Below, piece after piece: positions 20,900-29,308 of a stretch of DNA of 64,000 bases. The notes under the pieces were generated by a model. It worked only from the letters and a program-made list of their open reading frames with translations. It had not been told where the DNA came from and searched no databases. Numbering within the stretch: the stretch's first letter is position 1; every line of letters starts with the position of its first letter. Position numbers and translations under genes: made by a program. The DNA comes from Brachybacterium endophyticum (GTDB lineage: Bacteria; Actinomycetota; Actinomycetes; Actinomycetales; Dermabacteraceae). The stretch is taken from the NCBI RefSeq assembly GCF_003130585.1, contig NZ_QFKX01000002.1, positions 248,001-312,000 on the forward strand, given 5' to 3'.

Positions 20900-21298
20900 A
20901 TGGTGGGGACAGCAACGATCATCGAGGACGATGACGACATTCGCCGATTGCTCGAGGTGGTGCTCGGACAGGAGGGATACGAGGTGTCGTCGGCTGCGAC
21001 GGGGCGCGAGGGGATCGCGCTGCTGACCGACGCGCCTCCGGACCTGGCGCTCGTCGATGTCGGTTTGCCCGACATGGAGGGCTACGAGGTGGTGCGTCGT
21101 GCACGGACGGCGGTCTCGGGCACGATCGTGCTGCTCAGTGCGAGGTCGCAGGCACGAGACGCGCAGCTCGGACTCGAAGCAGGTGCGGATGAGTACCTCA
21201 CGAAGCCCTTCCGCCCGCTCCGACTGCGCGAAGATCTCCGCCGCGTCGTCGCCCGAGGTGTCACGGACGACGGACAGGAACCATCTGCGTCTGCATGA
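20900..21298 (+). CDS. Stand-alone response regulator receiver domain
   Basis: A 132-residue CheY-type protein with no output domain. The acidic pocket is IIEDDDD (Asp10/Asp11), the phosphoacceptor Asp53 is in LALVDVGLPDMEGYEV, Ser80 is in IVLLSARS and Lys102 in YLTKPFRP: a complete active site. ATG 20900 has a strong GGGGAGG site. Its last 38 bases overlap, tail to tail, the 3' end of the glycosyltransferase-HPt-like gene. With the histidine kinase at 23330-25006 it makes a kinase and receiver set, and the HPt-like domain is its most obvious docking partner (inference). Confidence 0.92.
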   Translation: MVGTATIIEDDDDIRRLLEVVLGQEGYEVSSAATGREGIALLTDAPPDLALVDVGLPDMEGYEVVRRARTAVSGTIVLLSARSQARDAQLGLEAGADEYLTKPFRPLRLREDLRRVVARGVTDDGQEPSASA

Positions 21299-23150
21299 TG
21301 TCCGGCGCGCCGGAGTATTGGGTCTGCAGCAGCTCGCGGCGGACCGAGACCTCCTTGCGCAGCGTGGTGACCGTGTCGTTGCCGATGGCCGTGACCGCGG
21401 GCAGTCGTGCGAGCGTGGCCTCGACATCGCCCCGTTCGATCTCGGCCTCTAGGTCCATGGCGGCGCGTTCGAGGCGTGCGGCTCCGACCATCGCGGAAGA
21501 GACACGGATGCTGCCGATCGCGTCTCGTGTGCGCGCGAGGTCCTCAGCGGCTACCGAGCGCTCGAGGGCGGCCAAACGCGCAGGCCAGTTGACTGCCCAA
21601 CTGGAGACGAAGTCGATGCTGAGGTCTGAGCGGCCTTCCAACTGCTCCGAGAGCTCCTCCATCTGTTCGACGAGGATGAGTGGCAGGGCTTCGAGCTCTG
21701 CACCGAGCTCGACGGTGACGGGTGTGCGGCCATCGGCATTTCGACGGGTCTTCGACCAGCCGGTGCGTCCGGTGACCGCGCGCCAGGCAGCACGCGCGTA
21801 GTAGACGTAGGTCAGGTAGACGTACACGAGGTTGCACAGACCCAGCGCAAGGGCGAGCAGGCGGGAGACCTCCTTGTCTGTGGCCCTGCGGTACACCGCT
21901 CCCCAGATCGCGTAGGGCAGGACCAGATAGAACACGACGGCGAGCACGGCGACCAACAGGGTCGAGGACGACCAGAACCCTGCCGCCTGCTGCAGAACGC
22001 CGTAGATCACCAAGAGCGGCGTGAGGATCAGGTTCACCATCATCACGAGCGGCTGGAGCATGAAGTAGTGGATCTCGAGCAGCCCGCCGGCGCTCAGATG
22101 ACCACTGCGGCGCAGTCCCGGAAGTGCGGAGGCACATTCCATGTTCCCCTGAGCCCATCGCGTGCGCTGCGTGATGAGCCGTCGGGTGAACGGCAGTGCC
22201 TCCTGTGAAACATGGGCTTCGCGGATGTAGTGGTTGTGCATGCCCATCTGCAGGATGTTCAGGCCGAGTTCGTAGTCCTCCGAGAGCTTCTTCCCCCACG
22301 GCTTGCCGCGCTGTTCGGCGAGAGCGTCGAGCACGGTGAGCCGGGTGAACTGGCCGTTCCCGCCCATTCCCACGGTTCCGGTCCGTGTGCGCAGCACCTG
22401 CATTGCCGAGTTCGTCGTGCGGAACTCGAGATCCTGCATGCGCACGAGGAAACGGCCGATGGCATTTCGCCATCGCCCGTCAGTCGGTCGAGGTCGGCGA
22501 TCGCCCCGGTTCTTCATCCAGACCTCGAGCTGCACGGCACCGACCTCGGTGTCGCCGAAAGCCTGGGGGCCGGCGAGCATCGTCAGAGCGTTATCGGAGA
22601 GGTAACCGTCGGCGTCGAGAACTCCGATCACCGTGCTGTGCCGCTGCTCGCCCGTGCCGCCGACATGGTCCGACACGATGCGGTAGGCGGCGTTCAGCGC
22701 ATCGCCCTTGCCGGTTCGTGCGTCCGGAGCGACGCGTGAGATCAGATGCACGTGGTCCTCGAAGACCATCAGACCGCGGACGACCTCGGCCGTGGCGTCT
22801 TCGCTCGCGTCGTCGATGACCCACACATGGACATCAGCGAAGGATGACCGGGCTGCCGAGATGGTCTCGGCGATCACGTTCTCCTCGTCGCGGCACGGGA
22901 CGAGGAGGTGCCATTGGAGAGTCTCCGGATCGCCGGGGGTGTTTCGCGGATGCCGCATTTCCCGCAGGAAGGTCACCAGTAGCAGCGCGACGTAGGTGAG
23001 AGCGCATGCGGCGACGAGAGAGAGGACGAGGACAGCGACGTCCCACCAGAGTTGGTGACCAAACGGGCTGAACACCCCGGAGATCCCGAAGACGAACAGG
23101 GCCGATGCGCCGAAGACGACGGCCAGCAGAAGGGTCAGAAGTGTGCGCAC
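21261..23150 (-). CDS. Membrane GT2 glycosyltransferase fused to a degenerate HPt-like domain
   Basis: 629 residues. Two N-terminal membrane helices (about 5-25, 36-62) precede a processive-type GT2 domain: VPCRDEEN, Asp113-Asp114 in VIDDASED, DADG at 179-182, a catalytic ED at 291-292 and QRTRW at 328-332, the QxxRW motif of cellulose, chitin and hyaluronan synthases. Helices follow to about 460. Residues 490-600 resemble a four-helix histidine-phosphotransfer domain (FVSSWAVNWPARLAALERSV, then IGSIRVSSAMVGAARLERA); the usual xHxLKGSxxxxGA histidine aligns with Gly546, so it should bind but not accept phosphate. GTG 23150 lacks a good ribosome site. Flanked by a receiver gene and a kinase gene, it looks like a glycan synthase allosterically gated by two-component signalling (inference). 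Confidence 0.85.
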   Translation of the reverse strand: MRTLLTLLLAVVFGASALFVFGISGVFSPFGHQLWWDVAVLVLSLVAACALTYVALLLVTFLREMRHPRNTPGDPETLQWHLLVPCRDEENVIAETISAARSSFADVHVWVIDDASEDATAEVVRGLMVFEDHVHLISRVAPDARTGKGDALNAAYRIVSDHVGGTGEQRHSTVIGVLDADGYLSDNALTMLAGPQAFGDTEVGAVQLEVWMKNRGDRRPRPTDGRWRNAIGRFLVRMQDLEFRTTNSAMQVLRTRTGTVGMGGNGQFTRLTVLDALAEQRGKPWGKKLSEDYELGLNILQMGMHNHYIREAHVSQEALPFTRRLITQRTRWAQGNMECASALPGLRRSGHLSAGGLLEIHYFMLQPLVMMVNLILTPLLVIYGVLQQAAGFWSSSTLLVAVLAVVFYLVLPYAIWGAVYRRATDKEVSRLLALALGLCNLVYVYLTYVYYARAAWRAVTGRTGWSKTRRNADGRTPVTVELGAELEALPLILVEQMEELSEQLEGRSDLSIDFVSSWAVNWPARLAALERSVAAEDLARTRDAIGSIRVSSAMVGAARLERAAMDLEAEIERGDVEATLARLPAVTAIGNDTVTTLRKEVSVRRELLQTQYSGAPDIMQTQMVPVRRP

Positions 23151-23219
23151 GCAGGGCTCGCTTTCACTGATGTGCGCGGACCTCGACGACGGGGTCCGTC
23201 GGCCGTCAACGGCCGGTGA

Positions 23220-23238
23220 GCTACTGCTCAGTAGCCTA
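23220..23238. promoter_or_regulatory. Palindrome GCTACTG-CT-CAGTAGC overlapping a TAGGCT -10 box
   Basis: A perfect 7-bp-arm inverted repeat (23220-23235) overlaps a minus-strand TAGGCT hexamer (23238 to 23233) about 85 bp upstream of the glycosyltransferase start. The layout is that of a repressor operator over a promoter; which protein binds is unknown. Confidence 0.45.
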
Positions 23239-23329
23239 CTGGCACCGGGGCTGCAGCGTGCGATGAGTGGTCGATACGCGCAGCCAGGTGATGGCAGTTG
23301 CGATCATCGCGCGTGCCCTGCGGACGAAC

Positions 23330-25006
23330 TCACGCTCCGGCCAGGAACAGGTTCTCTCGCGGCAGCTGGACGGTGAACGTGGAGCCTTTCCCCTCGGTGG
23401 AGCGGACGCTGATCTGGCCCCCATGCGCTCGCACGATGCGCTGGGCAATCGAGAGACCCAACCCGTAGCCGGGGATGTGGCCCTCTGCGACCGCCGACGT
23501 CCGGTAGTACTCCATGAAAAGGTTCGCCTGCTCGTCCGGAGCCATGCCGATACCCGTATCGGACACCTGCACCTCGAGCGCTCCCGGCACCTCATGGACG
23601 CGCACGTCGATGCTGCCGCCGGGGAGGGTGTACTTGATCGCGTTCGAGATCAGGTTGTTTAGGACCTGCGTCATCCGGGGAGGATCGAGCAGGATCGAAG
23701 CCTCTGACTCGATCGTGCAGCGAAGCTCGACCTCACCTCCCGCGGCCCGGGGGAGCAGCGCCTCACAGGCATCTCGTACCAGTATGCCGAGTGGCGTAGG
23801 CCGAGCATCGAGGGCGCGGTCCTCACGTGCTTCGGCAAGGCCCGACAGCAAGTCCTCGACGTAGTTCAGCATCTGCTCCGCGTTCCGATCGGCCACCTCG
23901 AGGTAGTTCCTCGTCTGTGTGTCGAGGTCCGGTGATTCCAAGGTGAGGTCGAGGTAGCCCAGGATCGAGGTCAACGGCGTCCTCATCTCGTGCGAGACGT
24001 TGGCCGTGCGCTGCTGCTGTCGACGCGCTCCGTCCACGAAGTCCGTCACGTCGGAGAAGACGATAACCGCACCGTCCCGGGCTCCGTTCACGTCGACGAT
24101 CTGACGCGCACTCGTTGTCAGCGTGCGGTTCGGTCCGCTCACAGGGCCGAGCGCCACCACGTAGTTGGTGAAGGTCTCCCGTTCGACGGCGCGCCGTACC
24201 GGCCGCGAGTCCGGCGGGATCGGTGTCGAGGACTCCGGGTATCGCACGAGGAGCCGATCTTCGGGAGGATCCGGATCTCCCTCCGGCACCGCGAGAACGT
24301 GCAACTTCTTCTGGACACTGTTCATCAGGACGTCGTGCCCGTCTTTGTCGACGATGACGATCCCGACAGACAGACTGTCGATGACGTTCTGGAGCAGTTG
24401 TTTCTGCCCGGTAGTGGTGTGCAACAGCTCGGTCCTCTCGCGCAGTGCCTTCTCGGACCGGGCTCTCTCCTGCGTCGCCCTGGTCGTTGCCAGGGCGACG
24501 AGCAGGCTGACCTGCAACGTGGCGAGTAGGAGGATCGCGCAGCGCACGAGAACAGTTCCATCGATCGCAGGAAGCTCGCGAATCGTGGTCGAGGCCGCGA
24601 ACGAGAGCGTCAGGGCCAGTGAGGCCCGAACCGCGCCGACGTAGCGCCAGCAATAGGCCGCCCACAGCACCGGGGCGAAGGAGAGCAGGGTGACCGTAGC
24701 GGCCTCGACCCGGAACACATCGCGGAGCAGCGCCACCGCCAAGATGTCGGCGATCGGCAGCGTCATCCACAGGTTGCTCGTGCTCTTTAGACGCGGACGC
24801 AGGAAACCGGCTACAGCCGTCAGCGCGGTGAGAGCCGCGATTCCGAGAAGGTACTCGGGGCTGAGAACGAGTTGGAGGTCGACGGCCGCCAGCAGAAAGC
24901 TGATCCCGATCACGTAGCCGAGAAAGACCACCTGCTTCCCCGCGTGCCCGTCATGGGGCGAGGTCAGCGCGCGATAGAGAGCGCGAGGCACGGTGGAGAA
25001 CGACAT
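23330..25006 (-). CDS. Membrane sensor histidine kinase with PAS domain
   Basis: 558 residues. Five or six membrane helices (about 25-175) form a MASE-like sensor, followed by a short coiled coil (about 176-200), a PAS-like domain (about 200-325), HisKA with His339 in ANVSHEMRTPLTSILG, and HATPase_c with N-box LNNLISNAIKYT, G1 VSDTGIGM and G2 GYGLGLSI. All catalytic motifs are intact and no receiver domain is fused. ATG 25006 starts MSFSTVPRAL. It is upstream of and co-directional with the GT2-HPt-like gene (179-bp gap, with its own possible promoter) and 79 bp downstream of the LCP gene. The plus-strand receiver protein at 20900-21298 is the likely partner. What it senses is unknown; the membrane sensor region suggests a lipid or envelope cue. 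Confidence 0.92.
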   Translation of the reverse strand: MSFSTVPRALYRALTSPHDGHAGKQVVFLGYVIGISFLLAAVDLQLVLSPEYLLGIAALTALTAVAGFLRPRLKSTSNLWMTLPIADILAVALLRDVFRVEAATVTLLSFAPVLWAAYCWRYVGAVRASLALTLSFAASTTIRELPAIDGTVLVRCAILLLATLQVSLLVALATTRATQERARSEKALRERTELLHTTTGQKQLLQNVIDSLSVGIVIVDKDGHDVLMNSVQKKLHVLAVPEGDPDPPEDRLLVRYPESSTPIPPDSRPVRRAVERETFTNYVVALGPVSGPNRTLTTSARQIVDVNGARDGAVIVFSDVTDFVDGARRQQQRTANVSHEMRTPLTSILGYLDLTLESPDLDTQTRNYLEVADRNAEQMLNYVEDLLSGLAEAREDRALDARPTPLGILVRDACEALLPRAAGGEVELRCTIESEASILLDPPRMTQVLNNLISNAIKYTLPGGSIDVRVHEVPGALEVQVSDTGIGMAPDEQANLFMEYYRTSAVAEGHIPGYGLGLSIAQRIVRAHGGQISVRSTEGKGSTFTVQLPRENLFLAGA

Positions 25007-25085
25007 GCCTGCACTCTTGCAGATCGCAGCGGTGGCCGAATGGCGCTTGACGCGATCAGGTGGCGAGCTTGTGCGGTCCGCGGGC

Positions 25086-26105
25086 TCAGCCGTTCTCGGC
25101 CGCGTACTCCTCCATGCTGTCGTTCTTCAGGGCGTCCCGGAGACCGTCCATGGCCTTCTCGTCGGTCGAGACGACGCTCGCGCCACCCGCGCCGGTGGTC
25201 GGCCCGCCGTGCGGAGCCGCGAGGAAGTGCAGATCGCTGCTCCGGAGGTTCCGGTTCGACAGCCCCAGGTTCACGAGCTGACGGGTGGTCAGGCCGTCGT
25301 CGGTGGTGAGGTAGGGCGAGAGCGCCTCGACGGAGTTCTTCATCTTTGTCGGGGAGGAGAGCGTGTCCTTGCTGATGAGCTTCCCGGCGATCGCCTTCAG
25401 CAGCTCCTGCTGGTCGCGGTTGCGCTGGAAGTCCCCGTCTGAGAACGCCTTGCGCTCGCGGGCGAAGATCAGCGCCTCCTTGCCGTCCACGTGCTGCTCG
25501 CCCTCGGTGAAGGTCACGCCCTTCTGCTCGAAGGTCTCCGGGACGGTGACGTCCACGCCGCCCAGGGTGTCGACCAGGCCCTGGATGCCGTCGAAGTCGA
25601 TCAGGGCGACGTGGTCGATGGGGGCGTCGGTGTAGTCCTCGACGGTGTTCACGGCGAGTGGCAGACCGCCGTAGGCCAGCGCCGAGTTAATGCGGTCCTT
25701 CCCGTGCCCCGGGATCGGGACGTAGAGGTCGCGCGGGAAGGAGACGATGTACGCCTCGGAGCCGTCCTCGGGGATGTGCACGAGCATCATCGTGTCCGAG
25801 CGCTGACCGCTCACTCCGGACTTCTCGGCTTCCTCGCCGCTGCGCTTGTCCGATCCCAGCAGCAGGATGTTCTGCCCCTTGCCGGTGCGCTCGTCGTCCG
25901 ACGGCCCGTGGTCCAGGCTCACCACGGAGTGCTTCTGGTAGGCGTGGTCGAGGGAGTAGAAGTAGCGGCCGACGACTACGCCTGCGGCGATCACCAGCGC
26001 GAGCACCACCAGCAGAGCGATCAGGGCGACGCGCCGTCGCCGGCGCGGAGGGCGCGCAGCAGCCCCCGTCTCGTCGGCGGAGAAGATGTCCAGGTCCTCG
26101 CTCAT
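25086..26105 (-). CDS. LytR-CpsA-Psr (LCP) family glycopolymer ligase
   Basis: A 339-residue type II membrane protein. An Arg-rich cytoplasmic tail (RPPRRRRR) precedes one helix (about 30-50), and the LCP domain lies outside the cell. LCP enzymes transfer lipid-linked teichoic acids, capsules or arabinogalactan to peptidoglycan. Family motifs: NILLLGSDKR, QRSDTMMLVHI, SFPRDLYVPIPG (Arg contacts pyrophosphate) and DRINSALAYGG. ATG 26105 with AGAGG upstream is preferred to GTG 26117. It heads the minus-strand run LCP, kinase, GT2-HPt and is divergent from the first glycosyltransferase, so it is the natural candidate to attach this locus's polysaccharide to the wall. Confidence 0.92.
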   Translation of the reverse strand: MSEDLDIFSADETGAAARPPRRRRRVALIALLVVLALVIAAGVVVGRYFYSLDHAYQKHSVVSLDHGPSDDERTGKGQNILLLGSDKRSGEEAEKSGVSGQRSDTMMLVHIPEDGSEAYIVSFPRDLYVPIPGHGKDRINSALAYGGLPLAVNTVEDYTDAPIDHVALIDFDGIQGLVDTLGGVDVTVPETFEQKGVTFTEGEQHVDGKEALIFARERKAFSDGDFQRNRDQQELLKAIAGKLISKDTLSSPTKMKNSVEALSPYLTTDDGLTTRQLVNLGLSNRNLRSSDLHFLAAPHGGPTTGAGGASVVSTDEKAMDGLRDALKNDSMEEYAAENG

Positions 26106-26323
26106 GAAGCCTCTCACGGTCGGGGAGGAGATGGTCGCCCCGACTGTACGGGAGGGGCCGCGATGGTGCTCGCACGTGTGAGGGCACCATCTTCTGCGTG
26201 CTCGATGAGAGCGCTACCCTGGGCGGGCCCGGAATCCCCGAACCTGCGCATCGTCGCAGGTCCCCGCGTGAACCCTGCGTGCGCACGGCCTGTGCGCCTC
26301 CCCACCCCCCGAGCCGGAAACGC
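26106..26323. promoter_or_regulatory. Divergent promoter region between the LCP gene and the first glycosyltransferase
   Basis: It contains a plus-strand TACCCT -10-like box (26215-26220), about 100 bp before ATG 26324, and an 8-bp inverted repeat GATGGTGC / GCACCATC (26162-26169 and 26184-26191) placed between the two promoters. A similar TACCCT box precedes the DUF6270 gene at 56157. Confidence 0.4.
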
Positions 26324-27610
26324 ATGAGAATCCTTCTGATCAGCCACTACTACCCACCGGAGTACGGCGCGCCCCAGCGGCGCTGGTCCGCCCTGGTGGG
26401 GCGCTTCATCGCCGCCGGGCATCAGGTCACCGTGGTGACACCCGTCCCGCACTATCCCGCCGGTCGGCCCAGCGCCGAACAGGGGCGCCGTCACCGAGCA
26501 GGCACGGTCGAGCGCGGCGCGCACGGCGAGACCATCGTGCGCACGCGGTTCCTCGCCCACCACGGCGACATCGTCACCCGCAGCGCCGACCACGCCCTGG
26601 CCGCGATGGACGGCATGCTGCGCGCCCTGCGGCGCTTCTCACGCCGCGGTACGCGTCCGGACGTCGTGATCGCGACCGCGCCGGCGATCGACAGCCTCCT
26701 CGCAGGCACGGTGCTCTCCCGGCTCTGGCGGGTCCCGCTGGTCGTGGAAATGCGCGATGCCTGGCCGGACCTCGTCACCCACGTGGGCGCCACCGTGCGG
26801 CGCGAGGGCGTGGCATCGGCCGACACCGCGCCGGCGTCGGGGCGCCGATCCGCAGCCCGCCGACTGATCGGGCTCGTCAAGACCGAGGTGCATCTGCTGG
26901 TCTCCGCCTGGCAGCGCGATGCCCAGCAGGTGGTGACGACGACGGCCCGGTTCGCCCACGTCCTCCGGGAGCGGGGGATCGCGCGGGTGGACGTGGTCCG
27001 CAACGGCGCCGACCTCGACGTGGTGCGCCCGCAGCGTGATCACGTCCCGGACCACGAGGAGCTGCGCTGCCTGTACCTGGGGAACATGGGGCGCTCGCAG
27101 GGTCTGGAGACCGTGGTGCGGGCGGCGGCACGGCTGCACGCCCGCGGCGTCCCGATCCGCCTCCGCCTGGTGGGGCACGGCGCCGAACGGGATCATCTGG
27201 CCGAGCTCGTGCGCGTGCTGGACGCCCCGGTGGAGATCAGGGGACGGATCCCGCACGGTGACGTCAGCGAGCAGTATGCGTGGGCGGACACCGTGCTGGT
27301 GTCGCTGCGCGACTGGGAGCCCTTCACCTGGACCGTCCCCTCGAAGCTCTACGAGCTCCTGGCCACCGGGCGCCACGTCACCGCTCTGGTCGACGGGGAG
27401 GCCGCCGACGTGGTGCGCGAGTCCGGTGCGGGCGACGTGGTGCCCCCGGAGGACATCGACGCCCTGATGACGCTGTGGCAGGGAATGCAGGCAGACCGCA
27501 CCCGGGTCGCGGTGCGCGCCTCCGGACGGGACTGGGTGCAGGAGAACGCGAGCGACGACGTCCTGGCCCGTGAGTACCTGCGGATCCTCGAGCGGGTCCG
27601 CGGCTCCTAG
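26324..27610 (+). CDS. GT4-family glycosyltransferase (WbuB-like)
   Basis: A 428-residue GT-B fold transferase starting MRILLISHYYPPEYGAPQRRW, a start shared by WbuB-type N-acetylfucosamine or related transferases. The donor-binding half has LYLGNMGRSQGLETVVRAA, IRLRLVGHGAERDHLAELV and the C-terminal WEPFTWTVPSKLYELLATGRHVTAL, where the PSKLYE Glu is expected to hold the nucleotide sugar. It is probably cytoplasmic and membrane-associated. Only a weak GGAAACGC site precedes ATG 26324. Its last four bases overlap the 3' end of the convergent amidohydrolase. The donor is unknown; UDP-linked N-acetylhexosamines fit the wecB/wecC content of the locus. Confidence 0.85.
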   Translation: MRILLISHYYPPEYGAPQRRWSALVGRFIAAGHQVTVVTPVPHYPAGRPSAEQGRRHRAGTVERGAHGETIVRTRFLAHHGDIVTRSADHALAAMDGMLRALRRFSRRGTRPDVVIATAPAIDSLLAGTVLSRLWRVPLVVEMRDAWPDLVTHVGATVRREGVASADTAPASGRRSAARRLIGLVKTEVHLLVSAWQRDAQQVVTTTARFAHVLRERGIARVDVVRNGADLDVVRPQRDHVPDHEELRCLYLGNMGRSQGLETVVRAAARLHARGVPIRLRLVGHGAERDHLAELVRVLDAPVEIRGRIPHGDVSEQYAWADTVLVSLRDWEPFTWTVPSKLYELLATGRHVTALVDGEAADVVRESGAGDVVPPEDIDALMTLWQGMQADRTRVAVRASGRDWVQENASDDVLAREYLRILERVRGS

Positions 27611-29229
27611 CGCTCGAACACGACCCGCCCGTCCTTGATGGTGGTCACCACCTCGAGGTCTCGGAGGTCCTGCGGAGCGGTGGCCAGCGGGTCGCCCGAG
27701 AGCACCACCAGATCGGCACGCATACCCGTGCGGATCAGGCCCTTGGAGTCCTCCTCGCCGTACTGGTACGCGGCCTCGGCGGTGACCGCCCGCAGCGCCT
27801 CCCAGGTGGAGATGCGCTGCTCGAGGCCGATGGGCGCTCCGCTGCGGCTGATCCTGTTCACCGCCGCCCAGATCGTCAGCAGCATGTCCGGCGGGGTCAC
27901 CGGGGAGTCCTGGTGCAGGGTGACGCGCACGCCACGGTCCAGGGCCGAGCGGGCGGGGGAGATCCGACGGCCGCGCGAGGGCCCGAAGTTGCGCATGTGC
28001 ACGTCGCCCCAGAACCACGAGTGGCACGAGAAGATCGAGGCGATCATCCCCAGCTCCGCCATGCGGTCCAGCTGGTCGTCGCGGACGGTCTGGGCGTGGA
28101 TCATCACGGGCCGGGCGTCCAGCAGGGCGGGGGACTCCGCCCCGACCTTCTGCACGGTGGCGACCCAGAGCTCGGCCGCGGCGTCCCCGTTGCAGTGCAC
28201 GATCAGCTGACGCCCCTCCCGGGCGACCGCACGGGCGTGCTCCTCGACCTCCTCGGGCGGGTGGATCGGATAGGCGCATCCCGGCTCGGGATCGCCGGGC
28301 ACCGGCTCGTAGGGCGCGCTCATCCAGGCGGATCGGGCCTGCGGCGAGCCGTCGAGGATCATCTTGTAGCCGCCCAGGCGGAGCCTGCCCAGATAGTCGT
28401 CGGTGAAGTCCTCGTGGTCGACGAAGGCCTGCGCTCCCCATCCCACGAGGGGGTAGACGACGAGGTCCAGATCGAGCAGGTCCTGCTGCGCCGCCTCCAC
28501 GAGGGAGCTCACGGTGGTGGGATCGGCCGCACCCTCCTGGGCGGTCGTGATGCCGTGTCGCAGGTAGTCCTCGGTGGCGAGACGCACGGCCGTCGCGGGG
28601 TCGGAGGGCCCGGGCACCAGTCCGCCGGTCCCCTCGGGATCCAGGACGGCCAGCAGCGACGCCATCGCAGGATGCTCCTCGACGTACCCGTCGGGGCTGC
28701 CGTCGGGCCGACGCCCGTAGCGGCCGCCCTCCGGATCAGGGGTCGTCGTCTCGAGGCCCGCACCCTCGACCAGGACCGAGTTGCCCACAGCCACGTGCAT
28801 GCTGCGGTGCAGCGCGAAGACGGGCAGCTGGGTGGAGACCGCGTCGAGGTCGTCGCGCGTGGGGTGCCGTCCCTCGGCCAGCGTCGCGGGGTCGTACTTC
28901 GCACCGATCAGAGGGGATCGGTCCGCCGGGTCGCGCTCGGCGAGGCGCGTACGGAAGGCGGCGACCACGTCGGCGATGCTGCGCGCGTGCTCGAGGTCCA
29001 CGAGGACCGAGAGCAGCCCGTGCTGCAGCAGGTGACCGTGGGAGTCGATGAAGGAGGGCATGAGCGTGCGCCCGGCCAGATCCACCTGCTCGGCGTCGGC
29101 GTCGAGGGCGCGGAGGTCCTCGAGAGCCCCCACCCCGGCGATCAGGCCGTCCTGCACCAGCACGGCCTCGGGAGCGTCGTCCTGATCGATCATCGTGAGG
29201 ATGCGGCCGGAGTGGTACAGCGTGCTCAT
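27607..29229 (-). CDS. YtcJ-like metal-dependent amidohydrolase, paralogue 2
   Basis: A 540-residue enzyme closely similar along its whole length to the amidohydrolase at 17758-19422: same start (MSTLYHSGRILTMIDQDDAPEAV), the HGHLLQHG metal motif, MIHAQTVRDDQLDRM and LHQDSPVTPPDMLLTIWAAVNR. Differences cluster in the middle (around EDFTDDYLGRLRLGG) and in a shortened N-terminal loop. ATG 29229 follows GGAAGGACCCTTGC. It lies 79 bp downstream of the GltS-like transporter on the same strand, so the transporter probably imports its substrate or a relative. Substrate unknown; no link to polysaccharide chemistry is evident. Confidence 0.85.
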   Translation of the reverse strand: MSTLYHSGRILTMIDQDDAPEAVLVQDGLIAGVGALEDLRALDADAEQVDLAGRTLMPSFIDSHGHLLQHGLLSVLVDLEHARSIADVVAAFRTRLAERDPADRSPLIGAKYDPATLAEGRHPTRDDLDAVSTQLPVFALHRSMHVAVGNSVLVEGAGLETTTPDPEGGRYGRRPDGSPDGYVEEHPAMASLLAVLDPEGTGGLVPGPSDPATAVRLATEDYLRHGITTAQEGAADPTTVSSLVEAAQQDLLDLDLVVYPLVGWGAQAFVDHEDFTDDYLGRLRLGGYKMILDGSPQARSAWMSAPYEPVPGDPEPGCAYPIHPPEEVEEHARAVAREGRQLIVHCNGDAAAELWVATVQKVGAESPALLDARPVMIHAQTVRDDQLDRMAELGMIASIFSCHSWFWGDVHMRNFGPSRGRRISPARSALDRGVRVTLHQDSPVTPPDMLLTIWAAVNRISRSGAPIGLEQRISTWEALRAVTAEAAYQYGEEDSKGLIRTGMRADLVVLSGDPLATAPQDLRDLEVVTTIKDGRVVFER

Positions 29230-29308
29230 GCAAGGGTCCTTCCGAGGGGAGGCGAGGCGGGTCGGGCGCGGGGTGGAGCTCCGGGGACGTGCTCCGGGGC
29301 CGGGGCGG

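Noticed and set aside
18064..20934. 956-codon plus-strand frame across the amidohydrolase and patatin genes
   Set aside because: Both minus-strand genes have full catalytic motifs and ribosome sites; the plus frame has none.
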